Assembly: GCA_963682025.1 (NCBI GenBank)
Contig: OY821518.1
Coordinates: forward strand, 150,890,997 to 150,954,996
Origin: Cordilura impudica
Taxonomy: Eukaryota > Arthropoda > Insecta > Diptera > Scathophagidae
DNA length: 64,000 nucleotides
Reading direction: 5' to 3'
Position numbers and translations under genes: made by a program. The notes beneath the pieces are model-generated. The model was not told the origin of the DNA, searched no databases, and saw nothing but the letters and a program-made list of their open reading frames with translations. Positions 11,724 to 23,130 of this stretch are shown here, one piece after another (positions within the stretch are counted from its first letter, which is position 1; each line of letters begins with the position of its first letter).

Positions 11724-11996
11724 CTCATTATTTTCCGAACGCCAGCGCCATCTACCGGGTCCACCAAAAAAATTTTGGCTTCATCTAACATACATATATG
11801 TACATTCTTAGTTTCAGTAAAATCGCACCGTAAATAAGAATATTCGAAATGACTTTACCCCAGCGCCATCTATCGGGTCCATTTATACATACAAAAATTT
11901 CCTATGATAAAACATACATACATTCTGAATTGTCAAATCGCACTAAATAAAAAAATAAAAAAAAAAACAAAAAAACAAAAAATTAGGACTTTAACT

Positions 11997-12361
11997 TCTT
12001 ATATATAAAATTCTCGTGTCGCGGTCTCTGTAATTGAAGTCCTCCGAATCGGCTTGACCGATTCTCATGAAAATTTGTGTGGATATTGGATAGGTCTCAG
12101 AAACGGACAACAGGTATTCTTTTTTTTTTGATATCTCAAGTGGGCGTGGCACTTATGGCTATCATAGTACTCCAGATATCTGATTTTAAAAGTTCACTTT
12201 GTATGGGGGGTACCCCTCCCAGTGGCCCTATCAAAAAAAAATAGACGTTGTCCGATTCTCAGACCTACCCAATATGCGCACAAAATTTCATGAGAATCGG
12301 TCGAGCCGTTTCGGTGGAATTTTACCACAAACACCGCGACAGAAGAATTTTATATATAAGA
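11997..12361. repeat. Palindrome of two Helitron 5' ends (arms about 115 bp)
   Basis: The left arm starts TCTTATATATAAAATTCTCG at 11997. The reverse complement of the right arm starts TCTTATATATAAAATTCTTC at 12361. The arms stay alignable for about 115 bases, sharing CGACCGATTCTCATGAAA (TTGACC in the left arm, TCGACC in the right) and TAGGTCT. The outer right arm is the 5' end of the Helitron described above; the inner one points the other way. Confidence 0.8.
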
Positions 12362-12695
12362 TTAAAATAATTTCAAATGAATTATATAATAAAAAATTAT
12401 AAGTATAACTAGAATAGTGCCAATCTGGCTCACAACATTAAGTTATGCCAAATATAGATACAAAATATTTTTTTAAATAATGAATATGTAGATACAAGTG
12501 GAAAATCTATTAATGAATAATAATAATATTTCATTTTCATTTTTAATTTTTAACTTTTATTTTTATTTTATTACTTCTTATTTTTATTAATTTTTTAATT
12601 TTTAATATATAATTTTTAATTTTAACGATAAAAAATATGTGGTAATACTTGCTTAGGCCAATGGACACGTGCGTTATTATTATACACACACACAC
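12362..12695. other. AT-rich low-complexity DNA
   Basis: Mostly T/A runs with a short CA microsatellite near 12686; no gene. Confidence 0.5.
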
Positions 12696-12699
12696 AAAT

Positions 12700-13231
12700 G
12701 CAATAACTTCAACAAAATGAAAAATGGAAAATGAAAAATTAAAAATGGAAAAGGAAAATTGAAAATGAAAATTAAAAATTAAAATTGAAAAATGGAAAAT
12801 GAAAATTGAAAAATTAAAAATGAAAAATGGAAAATTAAAAATTGAAAAATAAAAATTAAAAATTAAAAATTAATAATTAAAAATTAAAAATTAAAAAATA
12901 AAAATTAAAAATTTAAAATTAAAAACTAAAAATTAATAATTAAAAATTAAAAATTAAAAATTAAAAATTAAAAATTAAAAATTAAAAATTAAAAATTAAA
13001 AATTAAAAATTAAAAATTAAAAATTAAAAATTAAAAATTAAAAATTAAAAATTAAAAATTAAAAATTAAAAATTAAAAATTAAAAATTAAAAATTAAAAA
13101 TTAAAAATTAAAAATTAAAAATAATAAAATTAAAAATTAAAAATTAAAAATTAAAAATTAAAAATTAAAAATTAAAAATTAAAAATTAAAAATGGAAAAT
13201 GGAAAATGTAAAATGGAAAATGGCAAATGAA

Positions 13232-13263
<32 letters not shown>

Positions 13264-13640
13264 GAAAAACGAAAAATGAAAAGTGGAAAATGGGAAAAGA
13301 AAAATTAAAAATGAAAAATGGAAATATTAAAAAAAATTAAAAATGAAAAATTAAAAATGAAAAATGGAAAATGAAAAAATAAAAATTGAAAATGACAAAT
13401 GAAAATTGAGAAATGAAAAATGAGAAATGGAAAATGGTAAATGAAAAATGAAAAGTAAAAAATGGAAAATGAAAAATTAAAAATGAAAATTGAGAAATGA
13501 ATAATAAAAAATCTAAAATGAAAAATTAAAAAGAAAATTGAAAATTTAAAAATTAAAGATTAAAAAATAAAAATTTTAAAACACAAATTAGAAATTAAAA
13601 GATTAAAAGTTAAAATTTACTATTAAAAATTAAAAAATAA
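12700..13640. repeat. A-rich minisatellite, 7-bp TTAAAAA core
   Basis: A long tract whose centre (about 12840-13190) is an almost pure array of the heptamer TTAAAAA. It is flanked by degenerate GGAAAATGAAAAAT-type units. The plus strand is nearly pyrimidine-free apart from T and there is no coding. Confidence 0.9.
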
Positions 13641-14055
13641 AAGTTACTAGCTAGTTCACATCTGGAAATTTTTAGCCAAGAATTAGTTGAATTTTTTTTT
13701 TTTTTTTTGAATTATCATGAATTATCCCAAAACTTTCTATAGGGATCAAACTAATGAATTTCGTTAGGGGTTTTCTACGCTAGTAAAAGAAAATTAACGC
13801 CATTTTTCAAATAACGAATTCTTTCTATAGAAGACACGATCATTGTTTTTATAACAAGGAATTATAATAAGAAGTGGCCAGCAAGAAAAGCAATTAACTT
13901 TAAATTTAATTGGTATTCGAAATTTAAATTTCAGTACCGACAACAGTTTTAAAGTGGTAGCCGTACCCAATATTGGTTGTAATATTGAGTTTAAGATGCT
14001 GGTGGAGGGTATCAAAGACTCGGCCCAGCCGAATTTAGCACTCTTACGTGTTTAT
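13641..14055 (+). mobile_element. DINE-1-like family 1 fragment, 3' end
   Basis: The right edge carries GGTGGAGGGTATC, the hairpin ACTCGGCCCAGCCGAAT (mutated from the copy at 8.3 kb), and the tail CACTCTTACGTGTTT. The left limit is uncertain. It sits between the A-rich and T-rich tracts. Confidence 0.55.
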
Positions 14056-14370
14056 TTTTCATTTTTTTTTTTTTTTTCATTTTATATTTTTTTTTCATTT
14101 TTTATTCTTCATTTTTAATTTTTTTATTTTTAATATTTTTATTTTTCGTTTTTCATTTTTCGTTTTTCATTTTTTATTTTTCATTTTTCATTTTTCGTTG
14201 TTCGTTTTTCATTTTTAATTTTTCATTTTCTATTTTTCATTTTTCATTTTTAATTTTTTATTTTTCATTTTTCAATTTTATTTTTTTTTTTTGGTATTTT
14301 TAATTTTTCATTTTTTATTTTCCATTTTGAATTTTGAATTTTTCATTTTTTATTTTTCATTTATTTTATT
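14056..14370. repeat. T-rich low-complexity tract, complementary to 12.7-13.6 kb tract
   Basis: Units of TTTTTCATTTTTAATTTTT, the reverse-complement type of the A-rich tract to the left. Together the two tracts form a loose inverted repeat around the DINE-1-like fragment. Confidence 0.8.
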
Positions 14371-14379
14371 TTACATATC

Positions 14380-14506
14380 ATAATTTTTTCACCATTACAG
14401 TCATAAATCATACAGATTTTGTCTTACGTCTCACATGTTTCGCTGTTTTTGTGATTGTATTGTGAAATAGAAATTTACCCCCCTGCGTATATAGATGTTT
14501 CCACAT
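14380..14506. repeat. Snap-back repeat, diverged third copy
   Basis: Shares the segment GTGATTGTATTGTGAAATAG followed by AAATTTACCCCCCTGCG with the composite repeats at 15331-15478 and 27967-28119. Inverted arms (ACAGTCATAAATCATACAG against CTGTTTTTGTGATTGTA) make a hairpin. Confidence 0.7.
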
Positions 14507-15090
14507 AAAGAATTGAATACAAACACTATCTTCACAATCTACACTTAAAGCGCCTGTGGTGGTATGTCATGTCTCTGGAAGACGCTGATCTTGGTGCCTT
14601 TATGGATTAGAGTTTGTTGATGGAGTTTTGAGGTGGGAATCATTGGTAAATAGATGCACTTTGATCATCTTTCTATTGGTTGTTTTTGTTTTGCTAACTG
14701 CCGCCTAATTTGACTTTTAACAGCTGATTAATAAATAACAAATAGATTATTAGCAAGAATCATATATAATAGAGGATGGGCAAACCATGATTTTGTGACA
14801 AGAAAGCTGATAACGCGTGAGTGGATGAGATGGGAACCAACATCGGACAGAGAATTGCGACATAGCAAAATGAATCGCAAGGAAATTGTATGACAGACAT
14901 TGTTTGTGTCACAAGGTTTAGATAAAAATTTTAAGATAATTGAAATTTATATTTTAAACATAGCAATTTATGTATTTGCTTAACTCTTTGTTGTTATGAC
15001 TTATGGTTTGTGAAATTTTTCATTTATATTTAAAAATTTGATGTTTTTTTATTAACTTGATTTATAATAATCATAATTGATTTTATATTT
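14507..15090. other. Unassigned DNA
   Basis: No coding region supported. A moderately GC-richer patch (14540-14660) carries no recognised motif. Confidence 0.35.
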
Positions 15091-15478
15091 AAAAAATCAT
15101 GTGAGTCCGATCACAGGGAAGACGTGTAAACTTCTAGTAATTAAAGATTTTTGTATGTCATTTTTTAAAATCAAACAGAAAGCGTCATCTATGTATCACT
15201 TATAGCAAAAACTGTTTCAGCTAATTCAACAACCCTTTGCTGTAAAACGTTAAAAATATCGCTATATAAACGTATATAAGTGATACATAGATGACGCTTT
15301 AAAAAAGTGGCATAAAAACACAATGTTATACCATAATTTTTTCACCAATACAATCATAAGTCACACAGCGTTATCTGCTTCAGCTCACACCGATATGAGT
15401 TACGCTGTTTTTGTGATTGTATTGTGAAATAGAAATTTACCCCCCTGCGCGTATAGATGTTTACACATCAAAAAAAAA
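15091..15478. mobile_element. Composite snap-back MITE, copy A
   Basis: Near-identical to 27733-28119. It contains a perfect inverted pair (15179-15204 against 15275-15300, starting AAAGCGTCATCTATGTATCA) and a second hairpin (CAATACAATCATAAGTCACA against GTGATTGTATTGTG). The outer parts carry GACGTGTAAACTTCTA on the left and the inverted TAGATGTTTACACATC on the right, which may be the true termini. No coding. Confidence 0.8.
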
Positions 15479-16092
15479 GAAGCAGTAACAGTTAAATCTG
15501 TTTTGAATTTGTTTGAGGAGCTAATAAATGAAAAAAGAAAACTAAAAAAAAATGCTACTGATAATTCTTTAAAAAAAATAAGTTAACATAAAAAATTATG
15601 TTATTGTCTTTAAAATAAACATAAGTAAATTTGTTTTTAATTTATAATTTTATTGTCTTTCATTTAATAATACATTAGTTGACATAAAAAATTATGTCAC
15701 TAGAAAATACTTAAGAACAATAAATAATAAGATTAAAAAAATAAAAGTAAAATTTTAATAATAAAAACTTAATGCAAAATTGCATTAAAAAGGAAAAAGA
15801 AGTTAATATAAAAATTTATGTTATTGTCGTGAAAAAAAAAACACTTTTTTAATTTGTTAATTTTTTAAATTTTCTATTTTCCTTCATTTGTTGCCTCTTA
15901 TTAACAATCAAGAAATTTACTAATGTTTTAGAGTTTTTATATAAAAAAACCGTTACATAAAAATCTAAAACTGCCATACGGAGAATTCCTTCGATGTAGC
16001 CAGAATCCGATGGATTTCATTTATTATACTATGTCGTAAGCTTATGTTGTGATTATTTTTCATGAAGTTCGTGTGAATAAGATGCTACTAAG
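15479..16092. other. AT-rich DNA without recognised gene
   Basis: Repeated short blocks of the type TTAACATAAAAAATTATGTTATTGTC (three related occurrences at about 15585, 15680 and 15810) suggest a decayed tandem repeat. Confidence 0.4.
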
Positions 16093-16365
16093 ATGCTACT
16101 ACAATTTTATCCACGTTATGGGCCTTGTTCTGTACGAATGTTGTCGCTGCTGTTGATGGTCCGCGTTGGATTTTCTTCACAATACTGGAAAAAATTACAA
16201 TTAAGAATGGACGATTTTAATGTCTACGGGGTCGCCGTATCATCTAAGCTACGAAAAATGACACCAAAACAGAGTCTGCTTGCGGAGAAGCGGATGAACG
16301 ACATCATGTTCGATAGACTGATGGGGAAACTAACATATTTAATGTTTTTTTTTGTTAGTTTTTAA
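16093..16365 (+). pseudogene. Possible MADF/BESS-type protein C-terminal fragment
   Basis: The open stretch contains DDFNVYGVAVSSKLRKMTPK followed by QSLLAEKRMNDIMFDRLMG. This resembles the C-terminal BESS-like tail of insect MADF/Myb-SANT proteins, which include host Adf1-like factors and accessory ORFs of Harbinger transposons. There is no upstream MADF domain and the downstream sequence dissolves into T-runs, so this is at best an exon fragment or relic. The similarity is a recognition by eye only. Confidence 0.3.
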
Positions 16366-16575
16366 TTTTTTTTTTGCAAATTTTGTTTTTTCTATTTTTT
16401 TATTTGAAATGAATTTAATGTTAAATGATTTTATTTTTATTTTTTTCAAATTTTGTTTTTTTCTATTTTTTACATTAAGCAAATTAATTATTTATTTTTT
16501 TTATGAATTGTTTTTATGAATTACTAGCTGACCCGGCAAACGTTGTTTTGCCATATAATTAATTTATAGTGAATA

Positions 16576-17030
16576 TGTAATGGTGCGGCGGTGGTGAGTG
16601 GGGTCTTGCTCAGGCCCGGGAAACCGCACTACACATGTTCACGTGCGATTTTAAAAAAACTGAAAAAAAACGGTCGCTAATGGGACGGATGGCCATATTT
16701 ATCTTGGGATTGCGGACGAGGTGTTCTGCCCCTTTTGCCCTCCCTACCTTGTTACCTATGATCCATCTTATTTGGAGGTAACCCACTTAAATGATAAAAA
16801 AAGATTGGTTTGGTTTGGTTTCCTACATTGGGTTTATATAATTAATTTTATTCGCCTTTCATTTTAGGGTTATAATTTAAAATTTTAAATTATATTAGCA
16901 ACAATCTTATGGTAACCACTTTATGTTTAGGAAAAAATTTTTAATTTTAAGATATTTTAAATTTTCGCAAAATTTTATTTTTAGGAAAATTCTAATGTTT
17001 AGGAAAACTTGTGACGGCAACGTTCACTTT
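16576..17030 (-). mobile_element. Relic of the 28.9-43.6 kb LTR (terminal part)
   Basis: Starts TGTAATGGTGCGGCGGTGG, as LTR1 does at 28960, then shares GTGGGGTCTTGCTCAGGCCC, GGAAACCGCACTAC, TTGCCCTCCCTACC and GGTTTGGTTT. A run of TTTAGGAAAATTT-type units follows. About 90 bases present in LTR1 after the first 30 are deleted. Old, diverged fragment. Confidence 0.75.
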
Positions 17031-17039
17031 TATTTATTA

Positions 17040-17746
17040 CTAGCTGAACCCGGTGTGCTTTGCTACCCCTCATCGTTATAAAATAAAATAAAATAAAAAA
17101 AAATATTTATACATTAACAAAATATTATTAATTTAATTTAGAATTAATTATTGCACTAACAACTTTATATAGTCAAGGGCTTAATAGAAGTTATTATGGA
17201 TTTTAATTTTTCTAAAAAGGGCGTGGTCCCGCCCAGTTTTTTTGTAGTACTATTTCTATTAATTTCAATACGATATTTGATATTTGGTATATACAAATAT
17301 CACCGCCGTAGGTTAAAAAATGGTCGAGATATGACGATTTTAAATTTTGGGTTATATGGGCGGGACCACGCCCCTTTGCCCACTAACAACTTTATGTAGT
17401 TAAGGACTTAATATTTCGCAAAAATATCCTTCTGTGAAAATTTCATGACGATCCTTCCAGTAGTTTAGGAGATTTTACGATTTTTTATTTTTCTAAAAAG
17501 GGGCGTGGTCCCACCCACTTTTCTTCTGGTATGTATTTCTATTCATGCCAATATCAAGATATGACGATTTCAAATTTTGGGTTATATTGGCGTGGCACCG
17601 CCCCTTTGTCCAATCAAAAATTTATATAGCCTATTATTCCTTCCAGAGCCACAGTAACACGCTGTAAAAATTTCAAGAAGATCGGTTCAGGGGTTTGGAC
17701 TCCTATATAGCACAAACAAATACGCATTCATTTTTATATATATAGA
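17040..17746 (-). mobile_element. Non-autonomous Helitron, 707 bp, complete
   Basis: On the minus strand it starts TCTATATATATAAAAATGAA at 17746 and ends CCGGGTTCAGCTAG at 17040, flanked by A (17039) and T (17747), the expected AT target. No coding. The interior has repeated GGGCGTGG boxes and the common ATTTCAAGAAGATCGGTTCA motif. Its 3' hairpin (GGGTAGCAAAGCACACC type) differs from the outer Helitron, so it is a separate family. Confidence 0.8.
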
Positions 17747-18330
17747 TAGAAAGCACATTAATTATAATTTAAGGTAAAATGGGGCGAAAAAGGGGGATTT
17801 GGTAATAAAAAATGTATGGCTACCTTACCTGTAGATAAAAAGTGTATAAAACTTTAAGTAAATACATATTACAAAAAAAGTATTTTTTATAGCAAACATT
17901 GTTAGTGGTATAAGTAAGTATCTGAATTTAAAAAAGGGGGCGGTGAAGTGGGCGTGCTCCATAGTTATATGTTCCGTTGGAAGGAACAAATTTGTACAGA
18001 GAACAAAAAGTTTAAAACTTTCAAACAAAATTTGGCGTGAAAAAGGGCGTGAAAGGGGGCGTGGCATAAGAAATGTTTATTTCTACCTCGCCTGGAGTAT
18101 AATATGTATACAATTTGAAGTAAATCTGTTAAAAACTATATGAGAGCAATTACATAATTTTAAAATAGTGGGTGTAAAAGTGGGCGTGGTCGAAAAAAAG
18201 TACCCTATTAATCATGCCAGAGTCCCAGTTAAATGCTGTGAAAATTTCAGGAAGATCGGTCCAGAGGTTTGGTCTCCTATAAGGTACAAACAAACAAATA
18301 AATAAACAAACACACATTCCATTTTATATA

Positions 18331-18912
18331 TTTATTAATAAATAAAACCTATTTTTATAATAATAAATACGATCCAGACACTAAACAGTAATAAGTAAAA
18401 TCATTTGTTTTTAAGCAAAGCTTCTCCAACCTCTTTTTTTCCATCAATCACAATGAAAGAAATGACAATAGTTGCCAGATTGACGTGGATTAGCAGTTTC
18501 ACAAGCTGTTGACATTTCTGACATTGAACCAAAAGGTGACGGTCAATTAGGTCATGTCAAGTACATAGCGTACTAATACATAACCGGCCTTATGCGCTGA
18601 AGAAAACTTATATGAGATTCCAATCAGAACGCTCATTTTGATAGCGCATGTGAAAAGAGTTAAATAACTGACCGTGTCATATATATAAAACTTACAAAAA
18701 AAAAAAACAGTTAAATAAAAAGTTAATAATATTGTATAAATTAAGTTAATTTTAATTATACATTGTGTATATATACCTAACTTTAAGCTATTTTCAAATT
18801 TAATATTTTACTTATTTTTAAACGTAACTTGCATGTAATCGCTTATATTCAGAATTGGATATGCAATAAAAGAAGAAGAAAAAGTTAACAGAACTATATA
18901 AATTTAAAAAAA
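18331..18912. other. AT-rich DNA, unassigned
   Basis: No gene seen. A GC-richer patch near 18480-18600 carries no recognised motif. Confidence 0.35.
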
Positions 18913-18966
18913 AAACAAGTAAGAGTGTTAAATTCGGCTGTGCCGAATCTTTGATACCCTCCACCT
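18913..18966 (-). mobile_element. DINE-1-like family 1, 3' end (reverse)
   Basis: AAACAAGTAAGAGTGTTAAA, the hairpin ATTCGGCTGTGCCGAAT and GATACCCTCCACC form the reverse complement of the 3' end seen at 8272-8327. The corresponding 5' end may be the reverse copy ending at 23130, with later insertions between them. Confidence 0.7.
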
Positions 18967-20567
18967 CGGTTTGAGACTTGATAATAAATGTAAATGAAAA
19001 AGTAAACAATTTGTTAAACTTAATACCAAATTATTTCAACAAATTCTTTGGGTTGGTTTTCTTCTTTTCATTATTTCGGATTTATTTCGGTGTTTGCTTT
19101 TTGGTCATCGTGGTTGCTGATCGGCATGCATTTTGGTTATACACCTATATGCATGCGTTTCCGGTTATATGACATAACTTCTCGTTTAATTTAGTTTTTG
19201 CTAATTAAATAGCTCGCCCTAACCTCCACTGCAAAGGTAATGGTTGTGTAGAGTGGCTATATGCATTAAATCGTTCTAATTGGAGATGGCTGTATAGTTT
19301 CTTTTAACTGGCCAAATATTTCTTCATTGTGGCCATATAGGTCGGATGGAGTAACAAAATAATAACCAAAAAAAAAGCTCTCTCAACTTTTTTTTAAAAT
19401 ATTGCCATATTTTGAAAACATAGAGAATAAATTTATAATAATAAATAATCAAATTAGGGATGAAAAACGCAAAAAACGAAAAGTCCCAAACATTTTAATT
19501 TAATGTTATCTTTATTTTCTAAAAAACTTCAAATTTTCATCCAAAAAAAATTGTGAAATTTTATATATAAATAAAAATAACATTCTCATAAAATTACGTT
19601 TACTTATGTAACAATTTTTATGTTAGCAATTCTTAAATATCATTTGAGGTTTTCTTAAATTCATTGAATTTAAATTAATATCGACAAATCTGTTTTTCTA
19701 TTTATTTAAATTGTAAAGGAGTGGCATCTCTGTCAAAATAAGCGAAAAACACAAAGAATAGAAAAAAAACAAATTACTTCGTGTTTGAAAGGATGATTTT
19801 ATGTTTATGTTTAATATCTTTATTTTTTTACTAATATTTCTGTTTATTTATTTGAAAATGAAATAATGAATTGAATATGCTATTTAATTTTTTTATTTAT
19901 ATAAAAAAGTTTTTTAATTAAAGCAAAATATTTTCAATATTTCATGATTTTTATTTATGTATGACGACATTTCAACCTAAAAATTTAAGTTTTTATCGAT
20001 TGAATAAACAACACAAAAATGGTTGTCGTTTAGATAACAACAACAGCTGACTTTAACAATAGCGAATATCGTTTCAAAATTGTACTGATAATTTTGCAAT
20101 TTTCTTTTTTTTTACAATTCGACTATCGTTAAAAGAAGTTACTGAATCGCGGTACTGAAAAGTTATTAATATCTCCTGAATGGCAATATTTTTTTTAAAT
20201 GTAAACATTTTTAAATGTAAAGATATTTCTAAATGTAAAATTATTATTTCCGACGTTTTGATATGATTTTCTGAAACTCAATTAATATTTTCTAATTTAT
20301 AATTGGAAATTTTATTTTCAGTTTTTATTATAATTGATATTTTCTTAAATTTGAATGGAAAATTTAAAAAGTGAAATTTTGTATTTATGTGAATAATAAT
20401 GCTTTATTAATTATAAACAATTTTCAAAAATTAGATGTAATCGCAATCAGATATTTTATAGGTAAAGCAGAATAATAATTCTATATAACTATGTAGAACT
20501 GTTTTGTAAGCAAAAAACTCATTGACGAACTCGGTAACTCTATTTTGTAAAGACAACAAAAAGTTAA
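18967..20567. other. AT-rich DNA without recognised gene
   Basis: No supported coding region. Several open stretches of 60-65 codons are low-complexity. A GC-richer patch at 19050-19340 carries no recognised motif. Confidence 0.35.
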
Positions 20568-21142
20568 CCCCCCAATCTCACATCACACTGAAATTGTAAA
20601 ATCGTTGTGTACGTATTATCAACGAAAAATTGTTCGAATTAGTCGAATCCATCGCCATTAATTTTTATGCTCAAACATCTGACTGCAATCTCATTTTTAA
20701 AATGTTGTCGAAGCGTAAACTTGAAAAAATTTGTATACTTCTCTCTCTTATTTTATTTTAAGTAGAGTTACCAAGTTTATTATACAGGCACATGTTTGAG
20801 GGAAAATGTTTACATTTATTATTATTAGTATTATTTTAATAATAGTTAATAATATTTATGCTCTATAATTAACAAACTTGCGTTTTTGTATGCGCATTTC
20901 AAAAAATAAATCATTATAATAGATTTAACAAGTTAAAACTTTAATAACAATTTTACAGAATCCAGTAAATTTGCATTAAATTTATAACAGGGTAACATTA
21001 ATCATCGTTAGTGTCTGCCACTATTCGCACGAAAAATTTGGTGCCATTAGTGTGACCACTGCGGAAAATGTGTGTGTATTAGTAAAAAAAATGTGAGTGT
21101 ATTGAGTTTTTCGAACTTGCAGTGTGATGTGAGATTGGTGGG
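20568..21142. mobile_element. MITE, 575 bp, TAA target, PIF/Harbinger-like
   Basis: The left end CCCCCCAATCTCACATCACA and the right end (reverse complement CCCACCAATCTCACATCACA) match over about 24 bases. Both are flanked by TAA (20565-20567 and 21143-21145). The 3-bp TAA duplication fits PIF/Harbinger. The interior is AT-rich and non-coding. Confidence 0.75.
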
Positions 21143-21633
21143 TAATATGCCAAACTTATGTTCATATTTGTAAAGAATAATGAAAAAAACGTATGAAATA
21201 AAAGACCAACCCGTGTATACTCTTAACATTGTTCTGTATGATATCTAGTTGAAAATATTAACATTCATGTTAAAATAGAAATAACTATTGCAAAGCTAAT
21301 TAGAACAAACAAAAATTATGGCGGCATCTACTGTGGCATAGTCACGCTGAGCAAAATGAAGTGACACTCTGTTAATACAAAAGAAATGTATTTACCCCAC
21401 AACAAAATACTGCAGAATTTTATGTAACTAAAATAACCGATTTATTTCTAACATGCAGTTACTATGAATATACATACATACATATATATAATATATGTAC
21501 ATTATTTGTATTATTTAATATGTGTATGTATGTATATTTAAATATTACACACAAAAAATACAACATCAAACGTTATTTTTGTGTTTTTCTCTTTAAATAA
21601 ATTAATACATAAATTTTTTTGCTAAATTTACAT

Positions 21634-22268
21634 TTGGGCAATTCACAACAGGTGTTGTATATTGTATGTTGTATTGAAATACACAATACAATCATTTGTT
21701 GTGAACAGTCAGTTGTATTTTCATATTGTAAAACGCTTTCTTTAGTAATTTTCGATCCAACGAGGAAAGATCGCTTCGTCGCTTCTGCTATTTTGTATAA
21801 GAGAAAACACTTGTCAGTGTTTGCTTTTTGGTCGTGAGATATACCCTGGAGTTTTAGTTACGTACCTCTTACATTTTAATTTATAATGAAAAAAAAAAAA
21901 AAATGTTAAATGTTTTGGTTGGTACTGAAAGAGAAAATATGTACATACTAAAAATATAAACATTAATTTTTATATAAATAAACTTATCGATGTATTTGCG
22001 TTATATGCATTATTTGCCATATTTTATTTTATAATTATTTATGCTGATAATATTCTATGTATTTGTTTTTTCTTTTTCATAAAAACTGGCATTCACTTGG
22101 AACTGATATGTTATGATACAATATACAACATTTACTAAACATAGCAAATGAAGTTGGATCGTGTATCAGATTTTTCAGTGAAAATTACCGACAACAATTT
22201 TACACTATTGTAAAGTGATATACGATACAAGAGATACAACGATACATTACCCATTGTGAATTGCCCAA
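21634..22268. mobile_element. MITE, about 635 bp, TTGGGCAATTCACAA termini
   Basis: Left TTGGGCAATTCACAA and right TTGTGAATTGCCCAA are perfect 15-bp inverted repeats. Weaker inner inverted similarity follows (GTTGTATATTGTATG against GATACAACGATAC). No clear target duplication. It splits AT-rich DNA that is continuous in the related region at 26305-26345. Confidence 0.7.
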
Positions 22269-22329
22269 TTGTTTTTTTTATTAACAACTAGGTATTTTAG
22301 CATTATTTGCTTTAGATGTTGGTGAATTT

Positions 22330-23130
22330 TTACTCCCTTTATATTAACTCGTAGTGTCTGCTTGTCGAAAAAATTTTGGATCGATTTTAACCACTTTCCC
22401 GTGACCCAATCGATCTGAAATTTTGCAGGCAGGCTTGTGGTAATGACAGAAATGATCTAACATATTTTTTTAGTGATGCCAAAACAATGGAAACTTTTAA
22501 ATTTTTCTACCAGAGTTGATAAAAAAATGTACAAAGGGTTTGTTTTTGTTATATTATTACCATAACGACCACAAAAACAACAAGTCCAGCTATGAAAACA
22601 ATGCAACATTTTGAATAACAACAAGAACAATATAGAAATATCATGTTTTTCATTTTTTTTTTACTTTTTCAGAGATTTCCCTGGACCTGTGCCACCGATT
22701 TTAATGATTTTTGAAGTAGAAATCTTTCCATGAATTTGGTGAATCATTCTCACTAAAAATGATCACTGTAGCTGCACTATTGAGGGCGTGATCGTGACAA
22801 GAAGAACATAGAAAATTATTTTTTTTTCAAGACTTTTTTAGTTCTTCATTCAAATCTCGGGCCCTAATCGACCGATTTGGACGATTTTAAATAGCAAACT
22901 TCTCAGGATGTTAGTGAATCATTTTTATTTCAACGAGTACCCTAGCTGCCGGATTGATGCCGTCATCGTGATTTCCACAGGCGGACAGACGGACATCGCT
23001 ATATCAACTCCGGTTGTTATAAGGATCACAAATATATAAATTTTATGGGGTCCAAAATTTTTTTTCTAATTATTACAAACGGAATGACAAACTTATATAT
23101 ACCCTCTGCACACTGGAGTGGAGGGTATAA
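22330..23130 (-). mobile_element. DINE-1-like family 1, 5' part (reverse)
   Basis: The right end reads GTGGAGGGTATAA (TTATACCCTCCAC on the minus strand), preceded by the inverted GTATATATAAG motif and GACGGACATCGCTATATCAA. It aligns closely with 26340-27180 along its whole length, including TCGGGCCCTAATCGACCGAT and TAGTGTCTGCTTGTCGA. No long ORF. Confidence 0.75.

Larger units (their letters stand above)
10568..12361 (-). mobile_element. Helitron with helicase remnants
   Basis: On the minus strand the element starts TCTTATATATAAAATTC (12361) and ends with the hairpin GGCAAAACAACGTTTGCC, a short spacer and CTAG (10568). The flanks are A on the left (10567) and T on the right (12362), the expected AT target with no duplication. 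It carries Pif1-type helicase pieces. Short repeats with CAGCGCCATCTAYCGGGTCC occur twice (about 11744 and 11861), a motif I associate with insect Helitrons. Confidence 0.85.
16524..18330 (-). mobile_element. Outer Helitron, interrupted by two insertions
   Basis: The 3' end on the minus strand is the hairpin GGCAAAACAACGTTTGCC, then GGGT, CAG and CTAG at 16524, flanked by A. The likely 5' side, with the typical GATCGGTCCAGAGGTTTGG (plus strand) and an ATATAAAATG edge, is near 18250-18330. Between them lie an LTR relic (16576-17030) and a second Helitron (17040-17746). GGGCGTGG boxes recur through the interior. The 5' boundary is approximate. Confidence 0.6.

Noticed and set aside
12840..13190. 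Regular short repeats resembling an array with spacers
   Set aside because: It is a pure AT heptamer minisatellite without unique spacers; not CRISPR, and the genome is eukaryotic.
17196..17399. ORF inside the 707-bp Helitron
   Set aside because: It lies in a non-autonomous element with no Rep or helicase similarity; low complexity.
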